Part shown: positions 17,388-24,935 of the stretch, piece by piece
How the letters are laid out: each line of letters opens with the position of its first letter
Numbering within the stretch: the first letter of the stretch is position 1
Translations under genes and position numbers: made by a program
Source: Pseudopedobacter sp044361595
GTDB lineage: Bacteria; Bacteroidota; Bacteroidia; Sphingobacteriales; Sphingobacteriaceae
DNA: 64,000 nt
Direction of reading: 5' to 3'
NCBI GenBank assembly: GCA_044361595.1
Contig: JBIKIN010000007.1
Location: forward strand, 95,868-159,867
The notes under the pieces: model-generated
What the model saw: only the letters and a program-made list of their open reading frames with translations
Databases searched by the model: none
Told to the model about the DNA's origin: nothing

Positions 17388-20159
17388 TTGCAAGATAACA
17401 GCTATATAAATCATTCTGAAAAGACCATTAAAATAATGGTTGAGCATGACTTATATTTAAAATCTTCTGATGATGATTTTCTTCAAATTTTAAAATTAAC
17501 TGCCTATGTTACTAATTGTAAGGCAGCTGAAATTTCTTTTATTGAAGGTGATAGGCAATTTATAAGGTATGTTTATGGCCCAAATTTAGAGCCATTAGAA
17601 ATATCAGTAAATGACTCACCTTGCCAGTTTTTAACATCTAATTGTGGTTTTGTAGAAATTTCAGATCTAAGTACTGATAAAAGAACGTTAGATTTATTTG
17701 AAAGTGGTAGGATACCATTTAAATATTATGGTGGATTACCAATTTATAACAATGAGAATGAGATAGTAGGATCTATTTGTGCATTTGATGACGAACCTAA
17801 ACAGTTAGATGAATTTCAAATTTTTGCTTTTAAAGCGTTAGAAGAACAAATTATTAAAGTTTTAGCTTTAAGAAAAAGTGTAATTCAAAGCGTAGCTAAT
17901 GCCAAGAGAGAAGAAGAGTTTGAAACTTTGTTTAATTCTTCTTCTGATTTAATTTGTATTTTAAATGATAAATTAGAAATTATCACTGTTAATCATTCTG
18001 CTGTACATATCCTTGGATATAAGCCACAAGATTGTATTGGAACTAATATTTCTAACTTTATACATGCTCAAGATAGAACGCATGTTTTAGAAATTGCAAC
18101 TCAATCCTTAGTTAATAAAATAAAATCTTTTGAAGTTGAAACTAGGTTAATAGCTAAAGACAATTCTGTTAAATGGATGGGATGGAACGCGGTAACTAAA
18201 GATAGAAAGTGGTTTATTATTGGAAGAGATATTACTAGTACCAAAGAGGTTTTAAAAAATTTAAATCAATTATCTACAGTTGCTAGCAAAATCAATAATG
18301 GAGTTGTAATTAGTGATGCAAATAGCAAAGTTATTTGGGTCAATAATGCATTTACCAATATCACTGGATACCAATTAAAAGATTTAGAAAACCAGAAACT
18401 TGGTGATGTAATAATTGGCCAAGATAGTGATATAGAGATTATCCAAAATGCTAGAAATGCTACAAAAGATAGAAAATCTTTTGCGGTTGAATTGTTAGCT
18501 TATACAAAAGACGCTAAGCCTATTTGGCTTTCTATTTTTAACACTATTATTTTAGATGATGATGGTAAGATTGAAAGTCTAATTGAAATTATTGTAGACA
18601 TAACCGAACGTAAAAAATCAGAAGAAAAGCTAGAACTACTTTCCTTAGTAGCTAGCAAAACTAATATTGGTGTTTCTATATGCGATAAGACTGGTAAAGT
18701 AAGTTGGATAAATGATTCTTTAATAAAGATTTTGGGATACACTCTAGATGAAGTTAGAGGTAAAAGAATTGGTGATTTTGTAAAAGGACCAGACACTGAT
18801 TTAGAAGTTTTAACAAATGCTAGGAAGGCGGCACTTAAGTTTCAGCCTTACAATATAGAACTTAAAGTTTATAGAAAAGACGGCACCGAAGCTTGGTTAT
18901 CTATTTCTAATACGCCTATTCATAACGATAAAAGTAATACCGACCAGCAAGTTGAAATTATAGCAGATATTACAAAGAAGAAACAGGTAGAATTTAGCCT
19001 TGTAGAAGCCAAAGAGCAGGCTTTGCAACTTAGTAAAGCCAAAGAAATGTTCTTGTCTGTTATGAGTCACGAGATTAGAACACCACTAAATGCTATAATT
19101 GGTTTATCTCACATGCTAGCCGACGACGAGAAATTACCAGATCAAGAGCAAACAATAAATTTATTAAAATTTTCCTCAGATAATCTATTAGCTTTAATTA
19201 ACGATATTTTAGATTTTTCTAAAATTGAGGTTGGTAAAATGGAGTTAGAAAATAAAAGATTAAATATTCATCATTTAATTAGAGACATTGCCCAATCTTT
19301 ATTTTTTAAAGTCAAAGAAAAGAATATAGCTTTAAAGTATCATGTAGATAGTCAAATTCCAGAGTTTGTAAGAGGGGATAAAACACGTCTCTACCAAATA
19401 TTAATCAATTTAATTAATAACGCAATTAAATTTACTGATAATGGGGCTGTAGAAGTGCTCGTTGATTTAGTTAAAAGAGACGCACAAAACACTTACATTA
19501 AGTTTAAAATAAAGGATAGTGGTATAGGAATACCAGAAGATAGATTAGATACCATTTTTGAGGCCTTTACTCAAGCGTCTTCAAATACTTCTAGAAAATA
19601 TGGAGGTACTGGTTTAGGCTTAACCATTACCAAAAGATTAATTGAACTATACCATGGTGATATAAGAGTAGAAAGTCAAATAGACAAAGGATCTACCTTT
19701 ATTTTTAACATTAGATTTAATAATTTTATGGAAAACACCACTGTAAATGGCGAAAGTCAAAAAGATAATTCACTTTCTGAAGGAAAAATCTTGGTGGTAG
19801 ACGATAACGAAATCAATAGAATGTTAGCTAGAAGAGTCCTTAATAAATATGGGTTTGAAGTTATTGAAGCACAGGGTGGTTTAGAGGCCCTAGAATTGCT
19901 GAAAACAATGGACATTGATTTGGTATTGATGGATGTACACATGCCAGATATGTCTGGTTATGAGGTTACCATGAAAATTAGAGAAATTAACGACGAATAT
20001 TTTAAAAATTTACCTGTAATAGCTTTAACAGCCTCAATCTTGAAAGAGGATATGAGCGAAATATATAAAAGTGGAATGACAGATTATCACGTTAAACCCT
20101 TTAAACCAGAGGAGCTTTTACAAAAAATCACCAAGTATTTAAATCCACATAACTCTTAA
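17388..20159 (+). CDS. Hybrid sensor histidine kinase (GAF-PAS-PAS-PAS-HisKA-HATPase-REC)
   Basis: 923 residues with no membrane segment, so a cytoplasmic sensor. A GAF-like domain at about 20-165 (IYNNENEIVGSICAFDD) is followed by three PAS domains at about 170-290, 295-410 and 415-535. The phospho-acceptor is H561 in SVMSHEIRTPLNA. ATP-binding boxes are NLINNAIKFT at about 675, DSGIGIP and GGTGLGLTI. The C-terminal receiver has VDDN and phosphorylatable D849 in LVLMDVHMPD. The second and third PAS repeats are similar to each other (GYxLxxxxxxxxGD), a recent duplication. The start is a TTG nine bases after glyA. Ligand and output are unknown, with no response-regulator partner nearby. Confidence 0.93.
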   Translation: MQDNSYINHSEKTIKIMVEHDLYLKSSDDDFLQILKLTAYVTNCKAAEISFIEGDRQFIRYVYGPNLEPLEISVNDSPCQFLTSNCGFVEISDLSTDKRTLDLFESGRIPFKYYGGLPIYNNENEIVGSICAFDDEPKQLDEFQIFAFKALEEQIIKVLALRKSVIQSVANAKREEEFETLFNSSSDLICILNDKLEIITVNHSAVHILGYKPQDCIGTNISNFIHAQDRTHVLEIATQSLVNKIKSFEVETRLIAKDNSVKWMGWNAVTKDRKWFIIGRDITSTKEVLKNLNQLSTVASKINNGVVISDANSKVIWVNNAFTNITGYQLKDLENQKLGDVIIGQDSDIEIIQNARNATKDRKSFAVELLAYTKDAKPIWLSIFNTIILDDDGKIESLIEIIVDITERKKSEEKLELLSLVASKTNIGVSICDKTGKVSWINDSLIKILGYTLDEVRGKRIGDFVKGPDTDLEVLTNARKAALKFQPYNIELKVYRKDGTEAWLSISNTPIHNDKSNTDQQVEIIADITKKKQVEFSLVEAKEQALQLSKAKEMFLSVMSHEIRTPLNAIIGLSHMLADDEKLPDQEQTINLLKFSSDNLLALINDILDFSKIEVGKMELENKRLNIHHLIRDIAQSLFFKVKEKNIALKYHVDSQIPEFVRGDKTRLYQILINLINNAIKFTDNGAVEVLVDLVKRDAQNTYIKFKIKDSGIGIPEDRLDTIFEAFTQASSNTSRKYGGTGLGLTITKRLIELYHGDIRVESQIDKGSTFIFNIRFNNFMENTTVNGESQKDNSLSEGKILVVDDNEINRMLARRVLNKYGFEVIEAQGGLEALELLKTMDIDLVLMDVHMPDMSGYEVTMKIREINDEYFKNLPVIALTASILKEDMSEIYKSGMTDYHVKPFKPEELLQKITKYLNPHNS

Positions 20160-20164
20160 AATCA

Positions 20165-21190
20165 CTAATTCTTAAGAGATTTTTTACCCCCAATATGATA
20201 CCTTAAGAAAAAAGCTTGTTGGTTATCATTCTTTCCGTCTGCAAAATGGTAACTAAAGACAAATTTACCTTCTAAATTTTTATATCTAATTGGGGTATAG
20301 CCTAAATCAAGTCTATCGTAATTTTTAGCTGTATAAAATTGGTCCCCAAATAAAACATTGTGTCTTTCGCCAGCATAAAACGTGTTTTGGATGCTAAACT
20401 TTTTATAAGAAGCATAAAAATTTGAAATAAGTCCTATGGGGGTATTAAATCCAGATGAAAATGCCCTTGTTCTATCTATAGACATTAAAGCGCCTAAAGA
20501 AAAAGTTAAAGAGTCTAACTTTAGGTTTTTAGATAAATCTAAGCCAAGTTCGGCAGTAACAGCGCCATTATCTTGCAAAAAATCTCCAGGAATTGGTATC
20601 GCTGCCCCTGCATTATGGAACATGTAGGCATGATGAGCAATAAAGAATTTACCTGTTTGATATTTACCCATAAACCCAAACAAAAAAGTCTCTTTGTCAA
20701 TGTTGGTTTGTCTACTAGTCCAATCTAGCCAAACAATTTCTTTAAATTTTTTAGTTTCATACTTCACTAACATTCCTTCAATATTTGGACGGTAATAATT
20801 TAGTGTGTCTTTTAAAAGTGCCCTAGGGTAATTGTCTAGTAAATTTACTCTTGGAAATGCACCTATAAAGAAGTTCCAATTATTTTTTTGATGTTCGAAA
20901 TAAACCGTAGGCTGAATTCTGTCTACAAAGGTATTTTTTTGCGATCCAAACTCATATAAAGCGTTAAAACCTACTCTAAATCTATTAAAACTATCTAATT
21001 TTATCCCAATTTCCGCAGCTAGTCGGTTCCCAAATATAGTTTGAGAGAATCTTCCCGATTTGCCATACTCCCTATTATCCATAAAACCAAAGTAGCTTAA
21101 ATCTCCTTCTATAACTTGCGATTTTACACTTGTTGTTAAGGTTAAAACTAGAATAGCTGTACTTATGGTTTTTTTTAGATTCATTATCAT
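20165..21190 (-). CDS. Putative outer-membrane beta-barrel protein
   Basis: 341 residues. A signal peptide (MNLKKTISTAILVLTLTTSVKSQ) precedes alternating hydrophobic/polar strands rich in Y, F and N, and the protein ends in a strand-like segment near residue 330. This is the look of a monomeric outer-membrane barrel. I do not recognise a named family. The Met at codon 3 is also a possible start. The first 4 bases overlap the stop of the GT39 gene upstream, so the three genes GtrA, GT39 and this one are probably one unit. Cell-surface glycan secretion or attachment is possible from context only. Confidence 0.7.
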   Translation of the reverse strand: MIMNLKKTISTAILVLTLTTSVKSQVIEGDLSYFGFMDNREYGKSGRFSQTIFGNRLAAEIGIKLDSFNRFRVGFNALYEFGSQKNTFVDRIQPTVYFEHQKNNWNFFIGAFPRVNLLDNYPRALLKDTLNYYRPNIEGMLVKYETKKFKEIVWLDWTSRQTNIDKETFLFGFMGKYQTGKFFIAHHAYMFHNAGAAIPIPGDFLQDNGAVTAELGLDLSKNLKLDSLTFSLGALMSIDRTRAFSSGFNTPIGLISNFYASYKKFSIQNTFYAGERHNVLFGDQFYTAKNYDRLDLGYTPIRYKNLEGKFVFSYHFADGKNDNQQAFFLRYHIGGKKSLKN

Positions 21191-22899
21191 TTTACTTTAA
21201 TAGTTATCATTTTGCTATTTCTTGTGCCCGCAAATGGTCCAGTTTTTATCGATAAGAACAATTTATAGCTGCCCATTTTTTGAGGAGCTTTAATCTTTAT
21301 ATCAATTAATTTTGACTCTTGGGCATTTATGCTGGGAATCTTAATGTTAGTAGATTCTAGTCTAATTAATTTACCATCCATAATAAATCCATATTGTAAA
21401 TTACATTCCCATTTTTCATTTTCATTAGAGAAGCTTACAGCTTTAGCGTATGGATTATTGATCTCAAAAGTAATCATCTGTTCCTCGTTTTCTTTCCATT
21501 CTTTTGGAAAGTTCAAAGGATTAAAGCTGATTTTAGGATAAAATCTCACACTATCTATCCACTTTAAATTGTAAAGCCCTTTTATGGTTTGTAAATTAAT
21601 TCCAGTCTTTGAAAAGCTTTCTTCTTGAGTAACTAATAACACTCTTTTATGCTGAACACTATCTTCTAAAGGCCATAAATCATATTGTGTTTGACGATAA
21701 TCAATAGAATTGTAGGCAACTCCTCTAAGTGATTGAGTATAAAAATTATAATGGGACACATCTTGAAAACCATCTTGAAATAATACTGGCTTGCCTTTAG
21801 CAACACTATCAATTTGAGAAGCCCAAACATCATAATTCTGGAAACCTGCAATAAATTTTATTTGATTTAATTGAGGTATGGCTCCCATTAAAATAATTCT
21901 AGCCATAAAAATTAGAAAAATATTAACTCCAAATAGCCATTTAAACTTTACAAAATGATGGATATTTTTACCTGCATAAATGTATGCCATAATGAATAGA
22001 ACAATAAATTCTATTAAAGGCCATTGGGCTTGCACTCTTCCTTTAAATGTGCTTAAGAAGAAAAATATCAAGACACCATAAAACACAAATTTTAGCCCTC
22101 TTATAAAATCATCTTCATTTACCTTTAGTTTTATACCATAATAAAATAGCAACCAGCCTACTAGTGGGCCCATCATTAAAATTTGATCAAGGAAATATTG
22201 CGAGGTATAATTGAAATGATAAGGACTAGCAGATCTATCTATTAAATGATAATAAAAAGATGGAAAACTATTTAAATATTGCCAATATAAATGAGGTAAA
22301 CATAGCGCAACAGCTATTAAAAGTATCAGATAGAAACTTTTCCTTCTAAATAAACTAAGATTAGATAATAGGATAAACATAATGAGTAAAACACCGTGGT
22401 ATTTACTATACATTAAACATGCACAAATAACACCAATTGCTATAGCCCATTTAATTTTATCCTCTTTTAAATAGCGTTGATAACAGTAGAGAAATAATAT
22501 GCTAAAGAAAAATAATGGCACATCTGGCGTGGTAATAAAGCTATAAACATGAAATATTAAAACACCACTAATAAGGAGTATGAAGAGCCAAATATGTGCT
22601 CCATAGCTTTTAACTATAAGCCACAATAAATACAAACTTGCGGCAAAACTTAAAACAGTAAGTAATCTTAACCCTAAAGAGTTTTTAAGAATAGATACAC
22701 CACCTTTAATAAATAAGGCAACCATTGGTGGATGATCAAAATAACCCCAATCTAAAAATTGAGCATAAACCCAATAGTAAGCCTCGTCTGGATGTAAGCC
22801 TGTAAGATATGCTTGTAATAAATTTAAAATAGAGAATATGGCTATAAAGCCAAATAAAAACTTACTGGACGTTTTTTGAATGTGTAAATTTTTAATCAT
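21187..22899 (-). CDS. GT39/PMT-like membrane glycosyltransferase
   Basis: 570 residues. The first luminal loop carries HPDEAYYWVYAQ with the Asp-Glu pair that serves as catalytic site in PMT/ArnT enzymes. The next loop has DHPPMVALFI. About ten to eleven membrane helices follow (residues 15-350). The C-terminal 200 residues form a soluble, beta-rich extracytoplasmic domain. Such proteins move a sugar from polyprenyl phosphate to a lipid or protein on the periplasmic side. The upstream GtrA homologue overlaps by one base, consistent with a flippase/transferase pair handling a polyprenyl-linked sugar. Substrate unknown. Confidence 0.87.
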   Translation of the reverse strand: MIKNLHIQKTSSKFLFGFIAIFSILNLLQAYLTGLHPDEAYYWVYAQFLDWGYFDHPPMVALFIKGGVSILKNSLGLRLLTVLSFAASLYLLWLIVKSYGAHIWLFILLISGVLIFHVYSFITTPDVPLFFFSILFLYCYQRYLKEDKIKWAIAIGVICACLMYSKYHGVLLIMFILLSNLSLFRRKSFYLILLIAVALCLPHLYWQYLNSFPSFYYHLIDRSASPYHFNYTSQYFLDQILMMGPLVGWLLFYYGIKLKVNEDDFIRGLKFVFYGVLIFFFLSTFKGRVQAQWPLIEFIVLFIMAYIYAGKNIHHFVKFKWLFGVNIFLIFMARIILMGAIPQLNQIKFIAGFQNYDVWASQIDSVAKGKPVLFQDGFQDVSHYNFYTQSLRGVAYNSIDYRQTQYDLWPLEDSVQHKRVLLVTQEESFSKTGINLQTIKGLYNLKWIDSVRFYPKISFNPLNFPKEWKENEEQMITFEINNPYAKAVSFSNENEKWECNLQYGFIMDGKLIRLESTNIKIPSINAQESKLIDIKIKAPQKMGSYKLFLSIKTGPFAGTRNSKMITIKVK

Positions 22900-23303
22900 T
22901 ATGCCGCAAACGTATAAATGTAATTAGCAAAGAAATTCCATAATGATACTGCAATGATTGCAAACACCTTAGAGAGGTAAAAACTAATTTTTAGTTTATC
23001 ATTTAATATGTAAATAATAAAATTACTAAATAATAACCCCACCAATCCAATGGCAAAAAACTTACCAAATTGTTCAAAAGCTTTGGGGTCGTGACTTTGA
23101 AAAGTCCAATATCTATTTAATAAATAATTGCTAACTGTTGCAAATAAAAACCCACAAGAGTTAGCAAAATATTTGTGAATTTTTAAACGCTCTTTAAGCA
23201 GCCAAGTGATACCAAAGTCAATAAAAATTCCAGAAAAACCGACAACTCCAAACTTTAAAAATTTGAAAATTAAATTTTCCGAAACTGTAACTTCTAAAAG
23301 CAT
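22899..23303 (-). CDS. GtrA family membrane protein
   Basis: 134 residues with four predicted helices. The family pattern is FLKFGVVGFSGIFIDFGITWLL at the start, NRYWTF near residue 65 and a final helix ending NFFANYIYTF. GtrA proteins are thought to flip polyprenyl-phosphate-linked sugars across the inner membrane. The gene overlaps the GT39 gene by one base, which supports a shared pathway. It begins 20 bases after the odhB terminator. Confidence 0.9.
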   Translation of the reverse strand: MLLEVTVSENLIFKFLKFGVVGFSGIFIDFGITWLLKERLKIHKYFANSCGFLFATVSNYLLNRYWTFQSHDPKAFEQFGKFFAIGLVGLLFSNFIIYILNDKLKISFYLSKVFAIIAVSLWNFFANYIYTFAA

Positions 23304-23322
23304 ACTTACAAAATCTATTAAA

Positions 23323-23358
23323 ACTAAAAAACCTCTGAATTATCAGAGGTTTTTTAGT
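23323..23358 (-). terminator. Terminator of the odhA-odhB operon
   Basis: A perfect 16-bp inverted repeat (ACTAAAAAACCTCTGA and its complement) with a 4-base ATTA loop starts 11 bases after the odhB stop. Read on the minus strand, the right arm ends in a T-run. Because the repeat is symmetric it could stop transcription both ways, but genes on both sides run leftward, so the odhB side is the relevant one. Confidence 0.9.
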
Positions 23359-23368
23359 TGTTTTATAA

Positions 23369-24910
23369 TTAAACCCCTAATAATAACCTAGTTGGGTCTT
23401 CTAATAATTGTTTTACTCTTACTAAGAATCCTACAGATTCACGCCCATCAATCACCCTATGATCATATGAAAGTGCTACATACATTATTGGACGAATCAC
23501 TACTTGACCATTTTCTGCAACAGGACGCTCCACAATGTTATGCATACCTAATATAGCTGATTGTGGTGCATTAATAATAGGAGTTGACAACATAGAGCCA
23601 AAAACACCACCATTGGTAATGGTAAAGGTACCACCAGTCATTTCCTCAATACCTAACTTTCCATCTCTTGCTTTGATAGCTAGTCTGATGACTTCTTTTT
23701 CAATCTCCGCTAAACTCATGCTTTCGGCATTGCGTATAACAGGTACTACTAATCCTTTAGGAGCAGAAACGGCTATAGATACATCGGCAAAATTGCTATA
23801 AACTAATTCTTCGCCTTCTATTCTCGCACCAACAGCTGGAAAATCTTTTAATGCCTCTGTAACCGCTTTGGTAAAGAAAGACATAAAGCCCAATCCAACA
23901 CCATGTTTATCTTTAAACTGATCTTTATACTTTTTACGTAACTCCATAATTGGAGCCATATTTACCTCATTAAACGTAGTTAACATTGCAGTTTCATTTT
24001 TTACTGAAACTAAACGCTTAGAGATTGTTTTACGTAATGACGTCATTTTCTCTCGTCTTTCATCTCTTGCGCCAGCCACTGATGGGGTAGAAATACTAGC
24101 AGGCTTAGCAGGGCTACTTTCAACTTTAGACTTTCCACTTTCCACTTGTTCTGCTTTTACGGCATCATCTTTTGTTATTCTACCATCAACACCAGAACTA
24201 TTTACACTTTTAGCATCAATTCCCTTTTCTGCTAAAATTTTAGCAGCAGCAGGAGAAGGAGTTTTATCTGCATAAGATACGCTAGATTTTTCTTTATTTG
24301 TTTCAGTTGTGCTCTCGACTTTAGGATTTGCACTTTCAGCTTGTGTAGCGCCCCCACTTGTAATGGTAGCCACTACAGCACCAATTTCTAAAGTATCACC
24401 TTCTTTAGCAACAGTATTTAAAATACCCGCACTTTCTGCCGGTAATTCAAAAGTCGCTTTATCAGATTCTAATTCTGCAATTACTTCATCCATAGCAACA
24501 CGATCACCATCTTGCTTTAACCATTTAGTTAAAGTCACTTCGGTAATAGATTCGCCTACCGCAGGGACTTTTATTTCTTTTTTCTCCGCTTTCGCTGAAG
24601 GTAGTGCTGAAGCAGATTCATTTTTATCTATTGATGGAACACTTTCAGCTTTTGGCTTTTCGCTTTCAGCTTTTTCTCCTCCTTCAATCTTACACACTGT
24701 TGCGCCAATGGCTAAAGTATCACCTTCATTGGCAATAGTTTTTAAGGTTCCAGCAGCCTCGGCAGTTAATTCAAAAGTGGCTTTGTCTGATTCTAATTCT
24801 GCAATTACCTCGTCCATTTCTACATGGTCGCCATCATTCTTAATCCATTTAGCCAAAATTACTTCTGTGATTGATTCTCCTACTGAGGGTACTTTTATTT
24901 CTAAGCTCAT
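23369..24910 (-). CDS. odhB: 2-oxoglutarate dehydrogenase E2 (dihydrolipoyl succinyltransferase), two lipoyl domains
   Basis: 513 residues. Two consecutive lipoyl domains are present, each with the DKA lipoylation motif (K43 and K151 in ELESDKATFEL). An Ala/Pro/Ser-rich linker leads to an E3-binding domain (about 215-250: PSPAAAKILAEKGID) and then the catalytic domain, ending with the active-site SYDHRVIDGRE. Most OdhB proteins have a single lipoyl domain. The three linkers have repeated KxES-like peptides that come from 7-base tandem repeats in the DNA. It makes succinyl-CoA with OdhA in the TCA cycle. It lies 25 bases after odhA and ends at a strong terminator. Confidence 0.95.
   Translation of the reverse strand: MSLEIKVPSVGESITEVILAKWIKNDGDHVEMDEVIAELESDKATFELTAEAAGTLKTIANEGDTLAIGATVCKIEGGEKAESEKPKAESVPSIDKNESASALPSAKAEKKEIKVPAVGESITEVTLTKWLKQDGDRVAMDEVIAELESDKATFELPAESAGILNTVAKEGDTLEIGAVVATITSGGATQAESANPKVESTTETNKEKSSVSYADKTPSPAAAKILAEKGIDAKSVNSSGVDGRITKDDAVKAEQVESGKSKVESSPAKPASISTPSVAGARDERREKMTSLRKTISKRLVSVKNETAMLTTFNEVNMAPIMELRKKYKDQFKDKHGVGLGFMSFFTKAVTEALKDFPAVGARIEGEELVYSNFADVSIAVSAPKGLVVPVIRNAESMSLAEIEKEVIRLAIKARDGKLGIEEMTGGTFTITNGGVFGSMLSTPIINAPQSAILGMHNIVERPVAENGQVVIRPIMYVALSYDHRVIDGRESVGFLVRVKQLLEDPTRLLLGV
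24114..24148. repeat. Tandem heptamer repeat inside odhB (linker 3)
   Basis: Five 7-base units in a row, NNACTTT with the last T changed to G: CTACTTT, CAACTTT, AGACTTT, CCACTTT, CCACTTG. On the coding strand they encode VESGKSKVESS in the linker before the catalytic domain. Confidence 0.8.
24315..24342. repeat. Degenerate tandem heptamer repeat inside odhB (linker 2)
   Basis: Four 7-base units of the form NNNACTT/NNNGCTT (TCGACTT, TAGGATT, TGCACTT, TCAGCTT). They encode the QAESANPKVEST part of the linker after the second lipoyl domain. The second unit is degenerate. Confidence 0.65.
24639..24673. repeat. Tandem heptamer repeat inside odhB (linker 1)
   Basis: Five 7-base units NNNCTTT: ACACTTT, CAGCTTT, TGGCTTT, TCGCTTT, CAGCTTT. 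They encode KAESEKPKAESV between the two lipoyl domains. Confidence 0.8.
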
Positions 24911-24935
24911 AAATTTTAAAATGTTGATGATTGCA

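Noticed and set aside
20153..20185. Inverted repeat CTCTTAA/TTAAGAG with a following T-run between the histidine kinase and the outer-membrane protein
   Set aside because: Only 7 A/T-rich pairs with a 12-base loop, and it overlaps both coding ends. A weak terminator is possible but not supported enough to list.
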